This document shows positions 14,884 to 23,891 of a DNA stretch of 47,166 nt, one piece after another. Location of the stretch: positions 1 to 47,166 of IMG/VR virus record IMGVR_UViG_3300009098_000002. One strand, 5' to 3'. The DNA comes from a virus. Position numbers and translations under genes: made by a program. Every line of letters starts with the position of its first letter. Position 1 is the stretch's first letter. The notes below the pieces were generated by a model. That model was given only the letters and a program-made list of their open reading frames with translations. It did no database searches and was not told where the DNA came from.

Positions 14884-17412
14884 TTACCTCGCCACCACAT
14901 GGTCGTAAGAGACTTGATAGCCGCGCAGTTCGTAAAAGCCCGGCCCGGAAGGGAAGTTGCATTGCACTTGGAAGCGGCGCCCCTTTACCGACCGCACACC
15001 CCCAAAGCGAAACACAGCCGGAGAATACTCCAGACCAAATACTTGACTCGGACTGTCCACCCCCGGCACCAGCTTGACCGTCTGCGGATTGATTCCGAGG
15101 ATGTATTTGTCATCGTCGTAGGCCAAAATGTTCCAGTTCCACCCTTGCGTCGATAGGTACTTTGGCTGCTGGTTGGTGGTCACACGCATCCAGCGGCCGG
15201 TCTTGATGAGTTCGGGATCTTGGTTGCCGACCGCGTGCAGCGTCAGGCTTGAGTTCGGGATGGACAGTTCCGACGTGACCGTGTAGTAGCCATCCGTCCA
15301 GTCCACATCCGTAATCAGGTCCGCTTCTCCGACTAGCAGATGGTTCTTGCTCACCGAATCAAAAGCCGCTTCGATCGACTCACAGTTGCGGTTGTAGACG
15401 TACCAGGTCGGCTGATTCGTGGCCATGTCGAACGTGAAGTAGGACGGCTGGCCATTCGACGCGAGAAGGTCGAGGTCCAGAAGCAGCAGGGTATTGTTCT
15501 GCACGGACTGATCGAGCGAAAGGGCCAGAGCCAGCCAATTGCGGTCCCCGGACTTGTAATTCTTCATCTTGGCGAACTGGATGCGCTGCGCGCGATTTAG
15601 CAGGTTTTGTATCGGTTTACCCACATTCTTCGGCGCATAGTGGTCAGTAAACAGCCACACTTCCCTGTCGCTCGACAACCAAAACACCCCGAGAGATGTC
15701 ACAGCCGTCGCGTACGGCGAAGCGCAGCCGATTTTATAGGGCAAGCGCTGAATGGACGCCCCCAACTGTTGCGCGTTTGCCACAGTATTGTCAGAAAGTG
15801 TGCCTGTCAACTTAAACATGTCCTGTTTGGAGGACCAGATGATGAGGCCGGTGGGCAGATTGGCCATGCCGTTCAGTTGCGATTCGCCCACGGGCAGCGT
15901 GATCTCGTTCAGCAGGGCAAACGATTCTGTTGGCTGGCCTACAACGGTCGATTCGATATTCGAGTAGAAGAAGCTCTGCAGCGCCCCAGGCACGCCGTAG
16001 ACGAGTACCCGCCCCTGGTAGTCCTGCAGGAAAGCGCCGATTGGCGGCGGCACGTTTTGTTTCTGGTCAATCTCATTCGTAAATGGCGCATTCGGCGGTT
16101 CCGAGTTTGCTGTGTCGATGAATTGCAGACCAGAGGTTGCGAGAGCCTGTGTTGGATCAAAGGCGTTCCTGGCAATCCGCAGATAGACGGTTCCGCCATC
16201 TCCGGTCGCATAAAGCCGAATATGTGTGGCCTGGGCATCGAAAATCTGGAAATTGGCGTTGGTAACGGCGCCCCCGCCCAGCGATGTCTCGATCGACAGG
16301 TGCGTGGCGTCCGCGACCGCCGTAACGAACCGTGAGACTCCGATCCCGGTATCAATCCAAATCTTCCGTCCAATCCATGCCGAAGTGAAGAAGGTGTTTG
16401 TTCCCACAACGGTTGTGCTGAATCCCGCTACGGACACCGTTCCCGGTTCGATGCAGTTGATGGTTCCAATCTGGTTGTTATAGGGCACGTACTGCGATGC
16501 GGGGCTTGGCGCCGACACATGCCCTGTATTGGCATTCTCCCAGGCATATTCGTACGATCGCCCCACCGTCTTGGTGATCTGCACAGTGCTCGTGCCGCCC
16601 GACGATGCGCCCGCGACGTTCGGCCCGATATTGACGTAGCTGAAGGATGTGCCGGGCACCGATGCGGTAATCAGCGCAGAAGCGCCAGGCTGCGTATTGA
16701 AGCTGGTATCCCCAGTCAGCGCCACATTCGCATAATTTCCTGGTGCAAACAGTCCCGGCAGAACGCCCAATGAAAAGACCGTAGCGATATTGCTCGTCCG
16801 TGTGGCCGTGCCAGCGGCCATAGTGCTTGAGGCTCCCGCCGATGGCGTAATCGCTGGCGAAGCATCCGGCGTATCAAGTCCCCAATATTCCAAGGTAAAA
16901 ACGTTCGACGCATAAAAGAACTTGATGCGCGCGAGACCGTTGGTTTGCAGGATGTAGGACGGAAGCGGAGAAAAGCGCATCCAGGGTCCGAGTTGCGAAG
17001 CGGCCGTGAACAGAACGAGCGTATTGAGCGTGACTGCCGCGACCGACCCGTAGCCGATGATTTTGTAGGGAAACGGGAAGGACAGAACCGCGGTATTCTT
17101 GTTCACCAGAATCAGGTACGGAAACGCTGCGCCGATCGGCACAAAGGAAAAAATGTCCGTAATCAGGGAACCGTTGGCCCATGCCCCGAGACTTGAGGCG
17201 TTGGCGATGGGTGCCCAGCGCGCGCGCCGTACGTTCTGATGTTGCCCTGAGTAGACGTTAGAAGCGCCCGCCCAGAACTGCGGACTCATCAGTTCGGGGT
17301 TCGTGTAATCGTTGAATCCGCCGGTAAACGCCTGCAGCGTAAGCGTCTGCGTCCCAATAGTGCCTTGGGTGCTCTCGAACTCGGTCTCGGGTCTACGTCG
17401 TGTGCTCGGCAT
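14884..17412 (-). CDS. Putative tail nozzle/hub protein
   Basis: This is an 842-residue, beta-rich protein. After a basic Arg-rich start (STRRRPETEFES) it runs as beta-propeller-like strands with recurrent Gly/Asn turns, for example NDYTNPELMSPQFWAGASNV and VFWLSSDREVWLFTDHYAPK. It follows a 320-residue gene of adaptor type. This small-then-large pair matches the T7 gp11/gp12 (adaptor plus nozzle) arrangement of short-tailed phages. The role is assigned from size, composition and order, because no motif proves it. Confidence 0.6.
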   Translation of the reverse strand: MPSTRRRPETEFESTQGTIGTQTLTLQAFTGGFNDYTNPELMSPQFWAGASNVYSGQHQNVRRARWAPIANASSLGAWANGSLITDIFSFVPIGAAFPYLILVNKNTAVLSFPFPYKIIGYGSVAAVTLNTLVLFTAASQLGPWMRFSPLPSYILQTNGLARIKFFYASNVFTLEYWGLDTPDASPAITPSAGASSTMAAGTATRTSNIATVFSLGVLPGLFAPGNYANVALTGDTSFNTQPGASALITASVPGTSFSYVNIGPNVAGASSGGTSTVQITKTVGRSYEYAWENANTGHVSAPSPASQYVPYNNQIGTINCIEPGTVSVAGFSTTVVGTNTFFTSAWIGRKIWIDTGIGVSRFVTAVADATHLSIETSLGGGAVTNANFQIFDAQATHIRLYATGDGGTVYLRIARNAFDPTQALATSGLQFIDTANSEPPNAPFTNEIDQKQNVPPPIGAFLQDYQGRVLVYGVPGALQSFFYSNIESTVVGQPTESFALLNEITLPVGESQLNGMANLPTGLIIWSSKQDMFKLTGTLSDNTVANAQQLGASIQRLPYKIGCASPYATAVTSLGVFWLSSDREVWLFTDHYAPKNVGKPIQNLLNRAQRIQFAKMKNYKSGDRNWLALALSLDQSVQNNTLLLLDLDLLASNGQPSYFTFDMATNQPTWYVYNRNCESIEAAFDSVSKNHLLVGEADLITDVDWTDGYYTVTSELSIPNSSLTLHAVGNQDPELIKTGRWMRVTTNQQPKYLSTQGWNWNILAYDDDKYILGINPQTVKLVPGVDSPSQVFGLEYSPAVFRFGGVRSVKGRRFQVQCNFPSGPGFYELRGYQVSYDHVVAR

Positions 17413-18374
17413 CAGCGGCTCGGTGAACTAATCGAATAACGAATGGCAGCTTGCGAGAAACGGCGGCGCCGCGGCGGTTCCTGCCGTTGCCGGGTCATTA
17501 CGCTGTCCCGCATGGCGTCAATCTGTTCCTTGGCTCTACTCGTGTAATAAGCAAGGCGCGGGTCGTTCCCTGGCGCAGCCATCACGTTGCGCGTGGCACA
17601 GGTAGCGATCACGTCATGGTGCCCAAGCGGAATGTCAGGGACCATGGCCAGCTGGTATCCGACCGTCGTGACTGCAGGAGTAATCTGGTTGACCGTCGTC
17701 AGTGTCGTGTCGTTCTGGATGCTGAGTACCCGGTAGGTCTGGTTGCCGCCACCCGTAAGTACCAGTTCCACGCCTACGCCCGTGTCCTGATCCGAACCGG
17801 GCAAGCCGCCCTGAAAGTCCGCACCCAGAATGCTCGTGAAATTGGAGGACGTTCCGGTGACAACAGAGCCGAGCGAAGAAACCGTGCCATTCGAAACGAT
17901 GGTCAAGGGCAGGAATACAAACGTATAAACCACTTCGATCTGCACGCCAACGGGCAATGGTCTGGCGAACTGCACGCTGCCATTTGAGAACAGGACGTAG
18001 CGATATGGGCCACCCTGGGACGGCTGTTGCGGTGTGTTCTGCGCTAGTTCGAGATATTCCGGGTCGTTCCAACTGCGCGGCAGTGCGGTAATCCAGTTCG
18101 AATCGCTGGGCTGCAGGATGCGGATACGGTCAATCTGGAAATAGCGGTTGGAAATGTTGCCGGTCAGGTTGTTGTTGAAATTGTAGAGGAAATCAAATTC
18201 GTTGGTCTGGACGGCTACCGAAGTCGTGCGAACGTCGGTGAAATAGGAATCATCCAACTGCAGAATGTAGTTCCAGACTTCCTGATAGGCATCGTTGATC
18301 TCGTCATAGAGTTCGGACGGATCGTACCCCGGAAGCCTGCGATTTACCCTCTGCCAGATGGAATATAGATTCAT
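17412..18374 (-). CDS. Putative head-to-tail adaptor protein
   Basis: This is a 320-residue protein. The N-terminal part (LYSIWQRVNRRLPGYDPSEL, then YDEINDAYQEVWNYI) is a helical start like that of phage adaptors bound under the portal. A beta-rich middle and a C-terminal helix follow, and the end is basic (PPRRRRFSQAAIRYS). The ATGA overlap with the nozzle gene ties the two together. It is best explained as the adaptor half of the adaptor/nozzle pair. Confidence 0.55.
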   Translation of the reverse strand: MNLYSIWQRVNRRLPGYDPSELYDEINDAYQEVWNYILQLDDSYFTDVRTTSVAVQTNEFDFLYNFNNNLTGNISNRYFQIDRIRILQPSDSNWITALPRSWNDPEYLELAQNTPQQPSQGGPYRYVLFSNGSVQFARPLPVGVQIEVVYTFVFLPLTIVSNGTVSSLGSVVTGTSSNFTSILGADFQGGLPGSDQDTGVGVELVLTGGGNQTYRVLSIQNDTTLTTVNQITPAVTTVGYQLAMVPDIPLGHHDVIATCATRNVMAAPGNDPRLAYYTSRAKEQIDAMRDSVMTRQRQEPPRRRRFSQAAIRYSISSPSR

Positions 18375-18380
18375 TCATCC

Positions 18381-18971
18381 TTATCTCTTTGGCGCTGGTG
18401 CCGTGATCTTAGCGACTTCCGCTGCCACAAGTGCGGCCAGCGTTTCCGGGTCAATCTTCTGCTCGATGATTCGAACTTCCTGGCTGCGGTGCTCGGTCTC
18501 CGCTTTTTGCACCGTGTCGGGTGGCTTAAGTCCCAGAATCTGATAGCACTCCGCTTCATAGGTGTTCGGCAGCCATCGTCCAGGGCCTCCCTGCATCTTG
18601 GTGCGGAATTGCTGCTCGAAGCGATCGACAAACATGCGGCGCAGCTTGAGGTTCTGCTGCTTCGAGTCGGCCTCAATCTTTTCGCGCTCCTCATCGGTGA
18701 TCTTTTCGAGGTTCGCGCAACGGATGCCGCGCAGCCGGAAGTCGCCCTGCAAGCGTTCGGCTACCTGCTGCCCTGTGGTAATGGATTCGCGCCCGTCGCC
18801 AGCCGCATCGACCCAGGATTCGAACCGCACATGCTTATAGAAGTCTTCGAGGTGCGTCCACTGGCCAGCCTTTAGGATGACTTGCACACCCAAAGCCTGC
18901 AGGTAGTCGCACATGCAGCCATTGTCAGCATCCCACTTGGGATGATCTTCGGAACTGAAAACACTCCACAT
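18381..18971 (-). CDS. Hypothetical virion-module protein
   Basis: This is a 196-residue protein. The N-terminus has an acidic/His segment with two Cys (WSVFSSEDHPKWDADNGCMC). A helical, charged middle (ITDEEREKIEADSKQQNLKL) and a C-terminal helix rich in Glu/Ala (ETLAALVAAEVAKITA) follow. It starts immediately after the Ig-like gene (TAATG overlap). No family is recognised. It may be a head completion or tail assembly factor. Confidence 0.6.
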   Translation of the reverse strand: MWSVFSSEDHPKWDADNGCMCDYLQALGVQVILKAGQWTHLEDFYKHVRFESWVDAAGDGRESITTGQQVAERLQGDFRLRGIRCANLEKITDEEREKIEADSKQQNLKLRRMFVDRFEQQFRTKMQGGPGRWLPNTYEAECYQILGLKPPDTVQKAETEHRSQEVRIIEQKIDPETLAALVAAEVAKITAPAPKR

Positions 18972-19324
18972 TATTTGCTCCTCTTGATTCCAGCGAGTTG
19001 CGCCGGAGTGAATCCCTTTGCCGCCAGATCCGCAGGCGCAGCATGTGCAGGCGCGGCGGCGTGCGCTGGTGCTGCCGGTCCGGCTGGTCGCGCAGTCGGA
19101 ATGGACATCGTAAATGCAGGGCTTTCCTCAATGGCGTTTTCACCGTACACAGTGACAGTCCACTTCGCGGCGTAATCTTCACCCTTGATTTCGGGAATGG
19201 TGTAGGACGCCCATTGCGAGCCTCCCAGCATCTTGCCGTTGCGCTTCCACTGATATTTGTACGGTCCTGCCACATCGCTCTTGACGCCCAGCGTGGAACC
19301 GGATTGCACGATAGTCGTGGCCAT
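18971..19324 (-). CDS. Small Ig-like decoration protein
   Basis: This is a 117-residue protein. Residues 1-75 have an Ig-like beta pattern: SDVAGPYKYQWKRNGKML (compare the Y.W..NG motif of Ig/PKD-type repeats), then EDYAAKWTVTVYG. Then comes an Ala/Pro/His-rich linker (PAAPAHAAAPAHAAPADLAA) and a short C-terminal helix (FTPAQLAGIKRSK). Ig-like domains on phage heads or tails usually bind surfaces weakly. It is one of a series of small beta-rich genes after the coat gene. Confidence 0.65.
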   Translation of the reverse strand: MATTIVQSGSTLGVKSDVAGPYKYQWKRNGKMLGGSQWASYTIPEIKGEDYAAKWTVTVYGENAIEESPAFTMSIPTARPAGPAAPAHAAAPAHAAPADLAAKGFTPAQLAGIKRSK

Positions 19325-19337
19325 AATGAAAAGCCTC

Positions 19338-19703
19338 CTAATTCACGTCTTTGAAAACCTTGTCCCAGTTCTCGGCATACAGTCTTGAGTAGCCGATGCG
19401 TGATTCCCGAAGATGCAGACCGGCATGGACAACTTTCTCCGCTGCATCGAACCATTCGTTGTCCTGACTGTGCTCCCAGGCCTTCCTCGCATTGTCCCGC
19501 TGGTCGCGGTAGAACCCCACAAAGGCGTCGGCATTGCGCTTCTCAGGATTGCCGATGTCGAGCAACTTCAGGTCAAAGTCCGTAATGCCATCCTGCTCGG
19601 TCGTGCGCGCGACGTATTCCTCACCCTTGATGTTCTCGCCGACAATATCCAGCTTGCCGTCGGCGCGCTTCTTGGTCTTCAGTCCCTTAGGTAGCTCTGG
19701 CAT
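19338..19703 (-). CDS. Hypothetical small virion-module protein
   Basis: This is a 121-residue protein. The N-terminus is basic and beta-like (PKGLKTKKRADGKLDIVGEN). The rest is helical and rich in Asp/Asn/Tyr (VGFYRDQRDNARKAWEHSQD). No family is recognised. The gene is preceded by a GGAGGC-type site and overlaps the upstream stop by one base (TAATG). Confidence 0.6.
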   Translation of the reverse strand: MPELPKGLKTKKRADGKLDIVGENIKGEEYVARTTEQDGITDFDLKLLDIGNPEKRNADAFVGFYRDQRDNARKAWEHSQDNEWFDAAEKVVHAGLHLRESRIGYSRLYAENWDKVFKDVN

Positions 19704-19942
19704 TAGAGCGCGTTCGCCATTCCCAGGATCGGAGTCGGGGAAGCGGCGAAGTCGAAATTCGTGCTCGTCCCGGCAGTCGCTTGCAGCGCGGTCTGCATGG
19801 CTGCGTTCTGTGCCGCCGTCAGGCTGCAGGTGACGATGGTTGTCTGGTAGGGCAGGGTGCCCGACAAAACCTGCAACGTTGCCGCGCCGTTCGCGCTGGC
19901 AATGTTGGTAATCGTGATTCGAACTGCCGGAAGATCGGCCAT
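19703..19942 (-). CDS. Small beta-rich virion-type protein (paralogue pair, short copy)
   Basis: This 79-residue protein begins MADL. It contains ATLQVLSGTLP followed by a Cys and SLTAAQNAAM. The next upstream gene encodes TRLQVFGGS, a Cys and ELTAAQAASL in the same order, so the two look like paralogues. No domain is named. It may be a head decoration or fibre protein. Confidence 0.6.
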   Translation of the reverse strand: MADLPAVRITITNIASANGAATLQVLSGTLPYQTTIVTCSLTAAQNAAMQTALQATAGTSTNFDFAASPTPILGMANAL

Positions 19943-19955
19943 AGGAAAAACCCCC

Positions 19956-20462
19956 TTAGATGGCGTTGTATACGCCAGGCAGCGGACTTGGCGCGGCTAC
20001 CTGCGTCACTGTCGTTGAAGCCGAAGCGGCCGGAGAACTGACGGTAACGATGTCTCCCGCGGTCACGTTGGCAGCGTTGGCTCCACTGACGTAGGTAACG
20101 TGCAGTGTGGTGTTGTTGTCCACCGTAACAATCTGCACGACGGTATTGGCGAGCGAGCCGCCCTTGGTGGCAATCGTGATCTGCTGCCCCGCAGCCAGGT
20201 TTCCTACGATCGGCTTTCCCGCCGTGTTGTTCATGGTGTAGGAAGTGTTGTTCGCGGCAGACAGGTCAACCGTCTGGTTGCCCACGAAATAGGTCGGAGT
20301 CTGCACGGAACCCGAGGAGAGCGAAGCTGCCTGCGCAGCCGTCAGTTCGAAGTCGCAGACAAGGAACTGGTTTCCCACAGACCCGCCGAAAACCTGCAGG
20401 CGCGTCGTTCCACCCGCTGTTACCGTGGTGGCAACCAAAGATTGAGTGATTAAGTCAGCCAT
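19956..20462 (-). CDS. Beta-rich virion-type protein (paralogue pair, long copy)
   Basis: This 168-residue protein begins MADL. Its first 60 residues match the plan of the 79-residue neighbour (LQVFGG, Cys, LTAAQAA). A further beta-rich Thr/Val/Asn stretch follows (ANVTAGDIVTVSSPAASAST and similar). No Cys pairs or signal peptide are seen. It is likely a surface protein of the head or tail, judging by its place just after the coat cluster. Confidence 0.6.
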   Translation of the reverse strand: MADLITQSLVATTVTAGGTTRLQVFGGSVGNQFLVCDFELTAAQAASLSSGSVQTPTYFVGNQTVDLSAANNTSYTMNNTAGKPIVGNLAAGQQITIATKGGSLANTVVQIVTVDNNTTLHVTYVSGANAANVTAGDIVTVSSPAASASTTVTQVAAPSPLPGVYNAI

Positions 20463-20474
20463 AGAAAAATCCTC

Positions 20475-20927
20475 CTAACCCATGTGGGCAAAGATATTTG
20501 CCCCCGTACCAGTGCCGAGCGTTACTGTCGTGAAATTCAGCCTGAGACAACCGTTGCCGCCAAGACCCGAAAAATCGACTCCAATCACGCCGGCGGAGGC
20601 GAGCGTGCCGAAGGCCAGGGCCGAATACGTGGTGAGCGTGGAAGGCGCGCCGGTGACTCCGAACGTCCTGGTCAGGATGCCGAAGGTAGTACCACCGTCG
20701 AGCGATGTTTCCACCTGAAAGGTCAGCGCCGTGACCGTGCCGCCGACCGGGACAGCCTGAAACCACACCATGCCGCGATAGTTCGAGCATTGCGGCGGAA
20801 TGGCGAACGTACCGTTGGGTGACGTTCCTGCCGTGCCGGTCGCGTTGATGGCTCCGCCAGTTCCAACGTAGAGAGCTTCGTCTACGCCAAGGCGGAGTGT
20901 CTTGTGCGGGATGGCGATGTTGGCCAT
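20475..20927 (-). CDS. Beta-rich virion-type protein
   Basis: This 150-residue protein is rich in Gly, Thr and Phe (DEALYVGTGGAINATGTAGT). No family is recognised. A late run reads FQVETSLDGGTTFGILTRTF, a Gly-turn beta pattern of carbohydrate-surface or decoration proteins. An AGGAGG site precedes the next gene, so it is probably translated at its own rate. Confidence 0.6.
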   Translation of the reverse strand: MANIAIPHKTLRLGVDEALYVGTGGAINATGTAGTSPNGTFAIPPQCSNYRGMVWFQAVPVGGTVTALTFQVETSLDGGTTFGILTRTFGVTGAPSTLTTYSALAFGTLASAGVIGVDFSGLGGNGCLRLNFTTVTLGTGTGANIFAHMG

Positions 20928-21281
20928 TTAGTGTCCAAAGGCAATGAGTGCTGTCTTGAATGTTGCAGCCGTAGCACCTGTGCCGACTTCCGTACCAGCC
21001 GCCACGAATAGACGCATTGCTCCGGTAACGGCATCAATTTGTGCGTAGCCGCCGACCGCCGCGCCGGTATTGGAGTTGTCTGCCCAGATCCCAACCGGGT
21101 TCGGTGGCGGCGCCTGCAACTGCGAATCGGACGTCGAGGCGAAGGTGTTCAGGGTGAACAGCGAAGCGGGCAGCAGGTAGCCGCCAGCCGGATAGCTGGT
21201 ATCACCCACAACTTCGATAATCACCATGAACTCGGAAGCGCCCCAAGTCCATTTGTACATTGGGGTTACGGTCAAAGCCAT
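20928..21281 (-). CDS. Small beta-rich virion-type protein
   Basis: This is a 117-residue protein. The start ALTVTPMYKWTWGASEFMVI is followed by strands and Pro/Gly turns, with a Gly/Ala-rich end (AAGTEVGTGATAATFKTALI). No family is recognised. Its ATG overlaps the stop of the small acidic gene upstream as TAATG, so the two are coupled. Confidence 0.6.
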   Translation of the reverse strand: MALTVTPMYKWTWGASEFMVIIEVVGDTSYPAGGYLLPASLFTLNTFASTSDSQLQAPPPNPVGIWADNSNTGAAVGGYAQIDAVTGAMRLFVAAGTEVGTGATAATFKTALIAFGH

Positions 21282-21430
21282 TAGCCCTCCTCGGGATAGT
21301 CGGAATCCTTGGACTTCGTTGGGCCGTTGACCTTGTTCGATTCCGACTCGTTCAGGTCAGCCATCGCTTCCTTGACTACGCTATCGACTCCCTTGGTGGG
21401 AACTGATCCGTAGATGTCATCCTTGCTCAT
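21281..21430 (-). CDS. Small acidic protein with DIYG motif (copy 2)
   Basis: The product is 49 residues with GGAGGACATC before ATG 21430. The start is MSKDDIYGSVPTKGVDS. The rest is polar and disordered-looking (VKEAMADLNESESN; KDSDYPEEG). The neighbour just upstream also has DIYG near its start and a disordered acidic tail. They may be small coat-associated proteins or assembly factors. Confidence 0.65.
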   Translation of the reverse strand: MSKDDIYGSVPTKGVDSVVKEAMADLNESESNKVNGPTKSKDSDYPEEG

Positions 21431-21441
21431 GATGTCCTCCG

Positions 21442-21615
21442 TTATTTCAAGTTCTCCAGACCGCTCTTGGACACATCGGGGCCGTCGGACTTGTCCTGCT
21501 TGTCCGTGACCCCGGTGCCGCGCATGATCTTCAGCCCTTCAGCTGCGATCGCCTTCCCCTCATCCTCGTGTTCGGAGAGATCGGGACCGTAGATGTCACA
21601 ATTACGCTTGGCCAT
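21442..21615 (-). CDS. Small acidic protein with DIYG motif (copy 1)
   Basis: The product is 57 residues. ATG 21615 overlaps the coat-protein stop as TAATG, so it is translated with the coat. The start is MAKRNCDIYGPDLSEHEDEG. The tail is polar (DKQDKSDGPDVSKSGLENLK). There is no fold signature. Its coupling to the coat gene suggests a head-associated function. Confidence 0.7.
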   Translation of the reverse strand: MAKRNCDIYGPDLSEHEDEGKAIAAEGLKIMRGTGVTDKQDKSDGPDVSKSGLENLK

Positions 21616-22946
21616 TAGTAGCCCCCTTGCACTCCCGAGGCCGGCACGGAAAGACCGGTGATGGCTGTGTTTGCGTTCGGGAAATGGCAGCCGAGGTTGC
21701 CGCGGAACTCAAGGAACGCCTGGAACGCATCCGTCCACACGCCCGACGAGTTGACTACGCGGTTCAGGATTGAACCGGTACGGTCGTCAAAGCTCAGTTT
21801 CCGCGCCGTAACCTTCAGCATGGATTCCTTGTTGACGAAGTACAGCGTGTCGCGCGGTGCGTCGGTGTCGATGACCCAGGGCACGCCTTCGAACTCGTAG
21901 GCGGTGTAGCCAAGGTCCATCTTCATTGCTGTGCCGTTGAACTGTTTTAATGTCCAGCCCATGTCGGCATAGGCGTGCAGTTGCGCGCCGTGCGACCAGA
22001 TGCGGAGCTTGTTCAGGTCAACCGCGCCGCGGGCCTGCTGAATGAGCCAGATCCCGCGTCGCAGGTGATCCCTCGTCAAGGCCGGAGTCCCAGTCAGCGG
22101 AATGACGTTGGCGTTGTACTGCGGGTTGTTCACGCGGTTGATGTTCTGGAAGTTGGTGGCGAAGGTGCCGTTGTCGATGATGACCTTGAGGCCAGCCATG
22201 GCTTTGTTGAACGAGTCAGCCGAACCAGCCGCCGCGCCCACCGAGGATACGATCGCATCGCCCACCGCAATCGCCGTGGCCGAGGAAGCGGGACCGATGG
22301 TAATGGTCACGTTGCCGCCCGCCGAAGTGTTCTGAATCGTGCCGGCCGCGCCTAGGGTATTTTGCACAGATACGATCTGCGCCGAGAACTTCACTGGGGT
22401 CGTGGTTCCGGTATAGACGTTGATGAACTGGCCAGGACGCAGGTAGCGCGCGCCGTCACCCGTTCCGGTCACGTCCAGCACCGTGTTCACGGTGGTCGAT
22501 GGCGTGGTCGTGTTATTCATTTTCCCGAGGATGCCTGTGCCGTCGAGGAAGGAGTACATGTTCAGTTCTTTGATGGCCTGCACCACGCCGTTGCGGATGT
22601 TGAACGCCAGCGATTTGACGTAGTTCGTCGCATCACCGCCGCCGCCCGCATCGAGCGCCGCGCCCGTGAACCCGATCGTCTTGGCGTAGGAATAGAAGCC
22701 GACGAGCGCGCGGTTGACCTTTTCCGAGTCCGCGCCAGGCAGAGCGCCGCCATCGGCATACCATGCGTGCGCGCCGTTGGGCGCCATGTGGACCGGGATT
22801 TCCAAACCCCGGTTCGAGATCATGGTGCCGGTACCCTCGAACACGTCATTCCAGAGGACGGGCGCGGTATTGAATTGCTTGTCGATGCGAGGTGCGAAAA
22901 CGATCTTGAAGATAGGATCGGCTGCTGAAAGATCAAATTGTCCCAT
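21615..22946 (-). CDS. Major capsid protein
   Basis: This is a 443-residue protein, placed straight after the scaffold gene. The N-terminal arm (DLSAADPIFKIVFAPRIDKQ) and the LEIPVHMAPNG region with a run of helices and sheets fit an HK97-type fold. The insertion at about 160-245 is rich in Thr/Ala/Gly (TGTTTPVKF, then NVTITIGPASSATAIAVGDA), probably a surface I-domain. The C-terminal part (FDDRTGSILNRVVNSSGVWT) ends AITGLSVPASGVQGGY. The assignment rests on size, order and fold-like layout, not on a named family motif. Confidence 0.8.
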   Translation of the reverse strand: MGQFDLSAADPIFKIVFAPRIDKQFNTAPVLWNDVFEGTGTMISNRGLEIPVHMAPNGAHAWYADGGALPGADSEKVNRALVGFYSYAKTIGFTGAALDAGGGGDATNYVKSLAFNIRNGVVQAIKELNMYSFLDGTGILGKMNNTTTPSTTVNTVLDVTGTGDGARYLRPGQFINVYTGTTTPVKFSAQIVSVQNTLGAAGTIQNTSAGGNVTITIGPASSATAIAVGDAIVSSVGAAAGSADSFNKAMAGLKVIIDNGTFATNFQNINRVNNPQYNANVIPLTGTPALTRDHLRRGIWLIQQARGAVDLNKLRIWSHGAQLHAYADMGWTLKQFNGTAMKMDLGYTAYEFEGVPWVIDTDAPRDTLYFVNKESMLKVTARKLSFDDRTGSILNRVVNSSGVWTDAFQAFLEFRGNLGCHFPNANTAITGLSVPASGVQGGY

Positions 22947-22949
22947 GGT

Positions 22950-22967
22950 GGGCCTGCTTTAAGGCCC
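22950..22967 (-). promoter_or_regulatory. Stem-loop between scaffold and coat genes
   Basis: GGGCCT and AGGCCC form a 6-bp stem with a 6-base loop (GCTTTA) just before the coat ATG, in the only gap of that cluster. No U-tract follows, so it is not an obvious terminator. It may block the weak ribosome site until unwound or stabilise the coat mRNA. Confidence 0.5.
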
Positions 22968-22974
22968 TGCTGGT

Positions 22975-23847
22975 CTACCGCTTGAGAGCGGTCTGAAGGT
23001 CTTTCATCATTCCCGAGTCGCCCCAGATTGGATCTTGTCCGGGCGCGTCCTGCGTGCCGTTCACGGCTTCCGCAGCGGGAGTGATTTCCTTGCCCCCACG
23101 CGATTCGACAGCGCGGCGGGCCTCATGTTCTTTGCCAGCAGAGGCTTTGATGTCAGCAGTCGCCTTGGCGGAAGCCTCGGCAAAGTACTTCGGTAGGTCC
23201 ACGTACGTTCCGTTTGCAACCCTGGTTGCCGCTGCATTGTCCTTGTAGACAAGTTCTTGCGTCTTCAAGCGGATGTAATCCTTGGTCGTATCAGTGACGC
23301 CCTCGGGCAATTTGGCGAGTAATCCATCCATGGCCGAGTTGTATCCGGTCATAATGGCTTGCTGTTGCCGCTGGCTTTTCTCCTGATTCTTCTCTTGGAT
23401 CAATCCTTGCAGTTGGGCTTGCAATTGGTCGATACGCGGGTCGGGTGAAGGAACAGCGCTGCTCGCGCCATTCTGCGCCGTGTTCTGAGGGAGCTTCTTT
23501 CCAATCACTTCCCACCATTCGTCGGAAACCGCTTCCAAGAGGTTCTTGTAAGCCTCGGGATCGGCTTTGGCGATTTCCGCGGTCAAGACTCGTGGATTCG
23601 TCTTGATGATGTCGGGCAGCTTTTGAATCAACTGATTGGCTTGCAAAAGCTGTTGATAATTCTGAATCGTAACCCCGGCATCTGCGAAGGTTTTAAGTGT
23701 CTGGATGTCCTGCTCGGTGAACTGGGGCGGAGGAGTTGCGGGTGCTGCTTCCTCTGTAACTACGGGCGGGACCGCCGATTCGGCAGGCTTCGGTGGTGGT
23801 GCCGCAGTTTCCAGTTCCGAAAACGAAACAGAGTTCGTAGTACTCAT
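22975..23847 (-). CDS. Capsid scaffolding protein
   Basis: This is a 290-residue protein. A disordered, acidic N-terminal part (LETAAPPPKPAESAVPPVVT) precedes a helical Glu/Gln/Lys-rich middle (TFADAGVTIQNYQQLLQANQ; QLQAQLQGLIQEKNQEKSQR). The C-terminus has a short helix after a Gly/Asp linker (WGDSGMMKDLQTALKR). This composition between portal and coat genes is typical of scaffolds, in which the last helix binds coat. There is no protease domain, so maturation does not seem to rely on cleavage from here. Confidence 0.8.
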   Translation of the reverse strand: MSTTNSVSFSELETAAPPPKPAESAVPPVVTEEAAPATPPPQFTEQDIQTLKTFADAGVTIQNYQQLLQANQLIQKLPDIIKTNPRVLTAEIAKADPEAYKNLLEAVSDEWWEVIGKKLPQNTAQNGASSAVPSPDPRIDQLQAQLQGLIQEKNQEKSQRQQQAIMTGYNSAMDGLLAKLPEGVTDTTKDYIRLKTQELVYKDNAAATRVANGTYVDLPKYFAEASAKATADIKASAGKEHEARRAVESRGGKEITPAAEAVNGTQDAPGQDPIWGDSGMMKDLQTALKR

Positions 23848-23891
23848 CGGGTTAGAGTCTATACCCTATGTCAAGTAAATCAGCACACATT

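Noticed and set aside
23848-23891. TTGACA followed by TATAGA before the scaffold ATG
   Set aside because: Spacing between the two boxes is far too short for a normal promoter.
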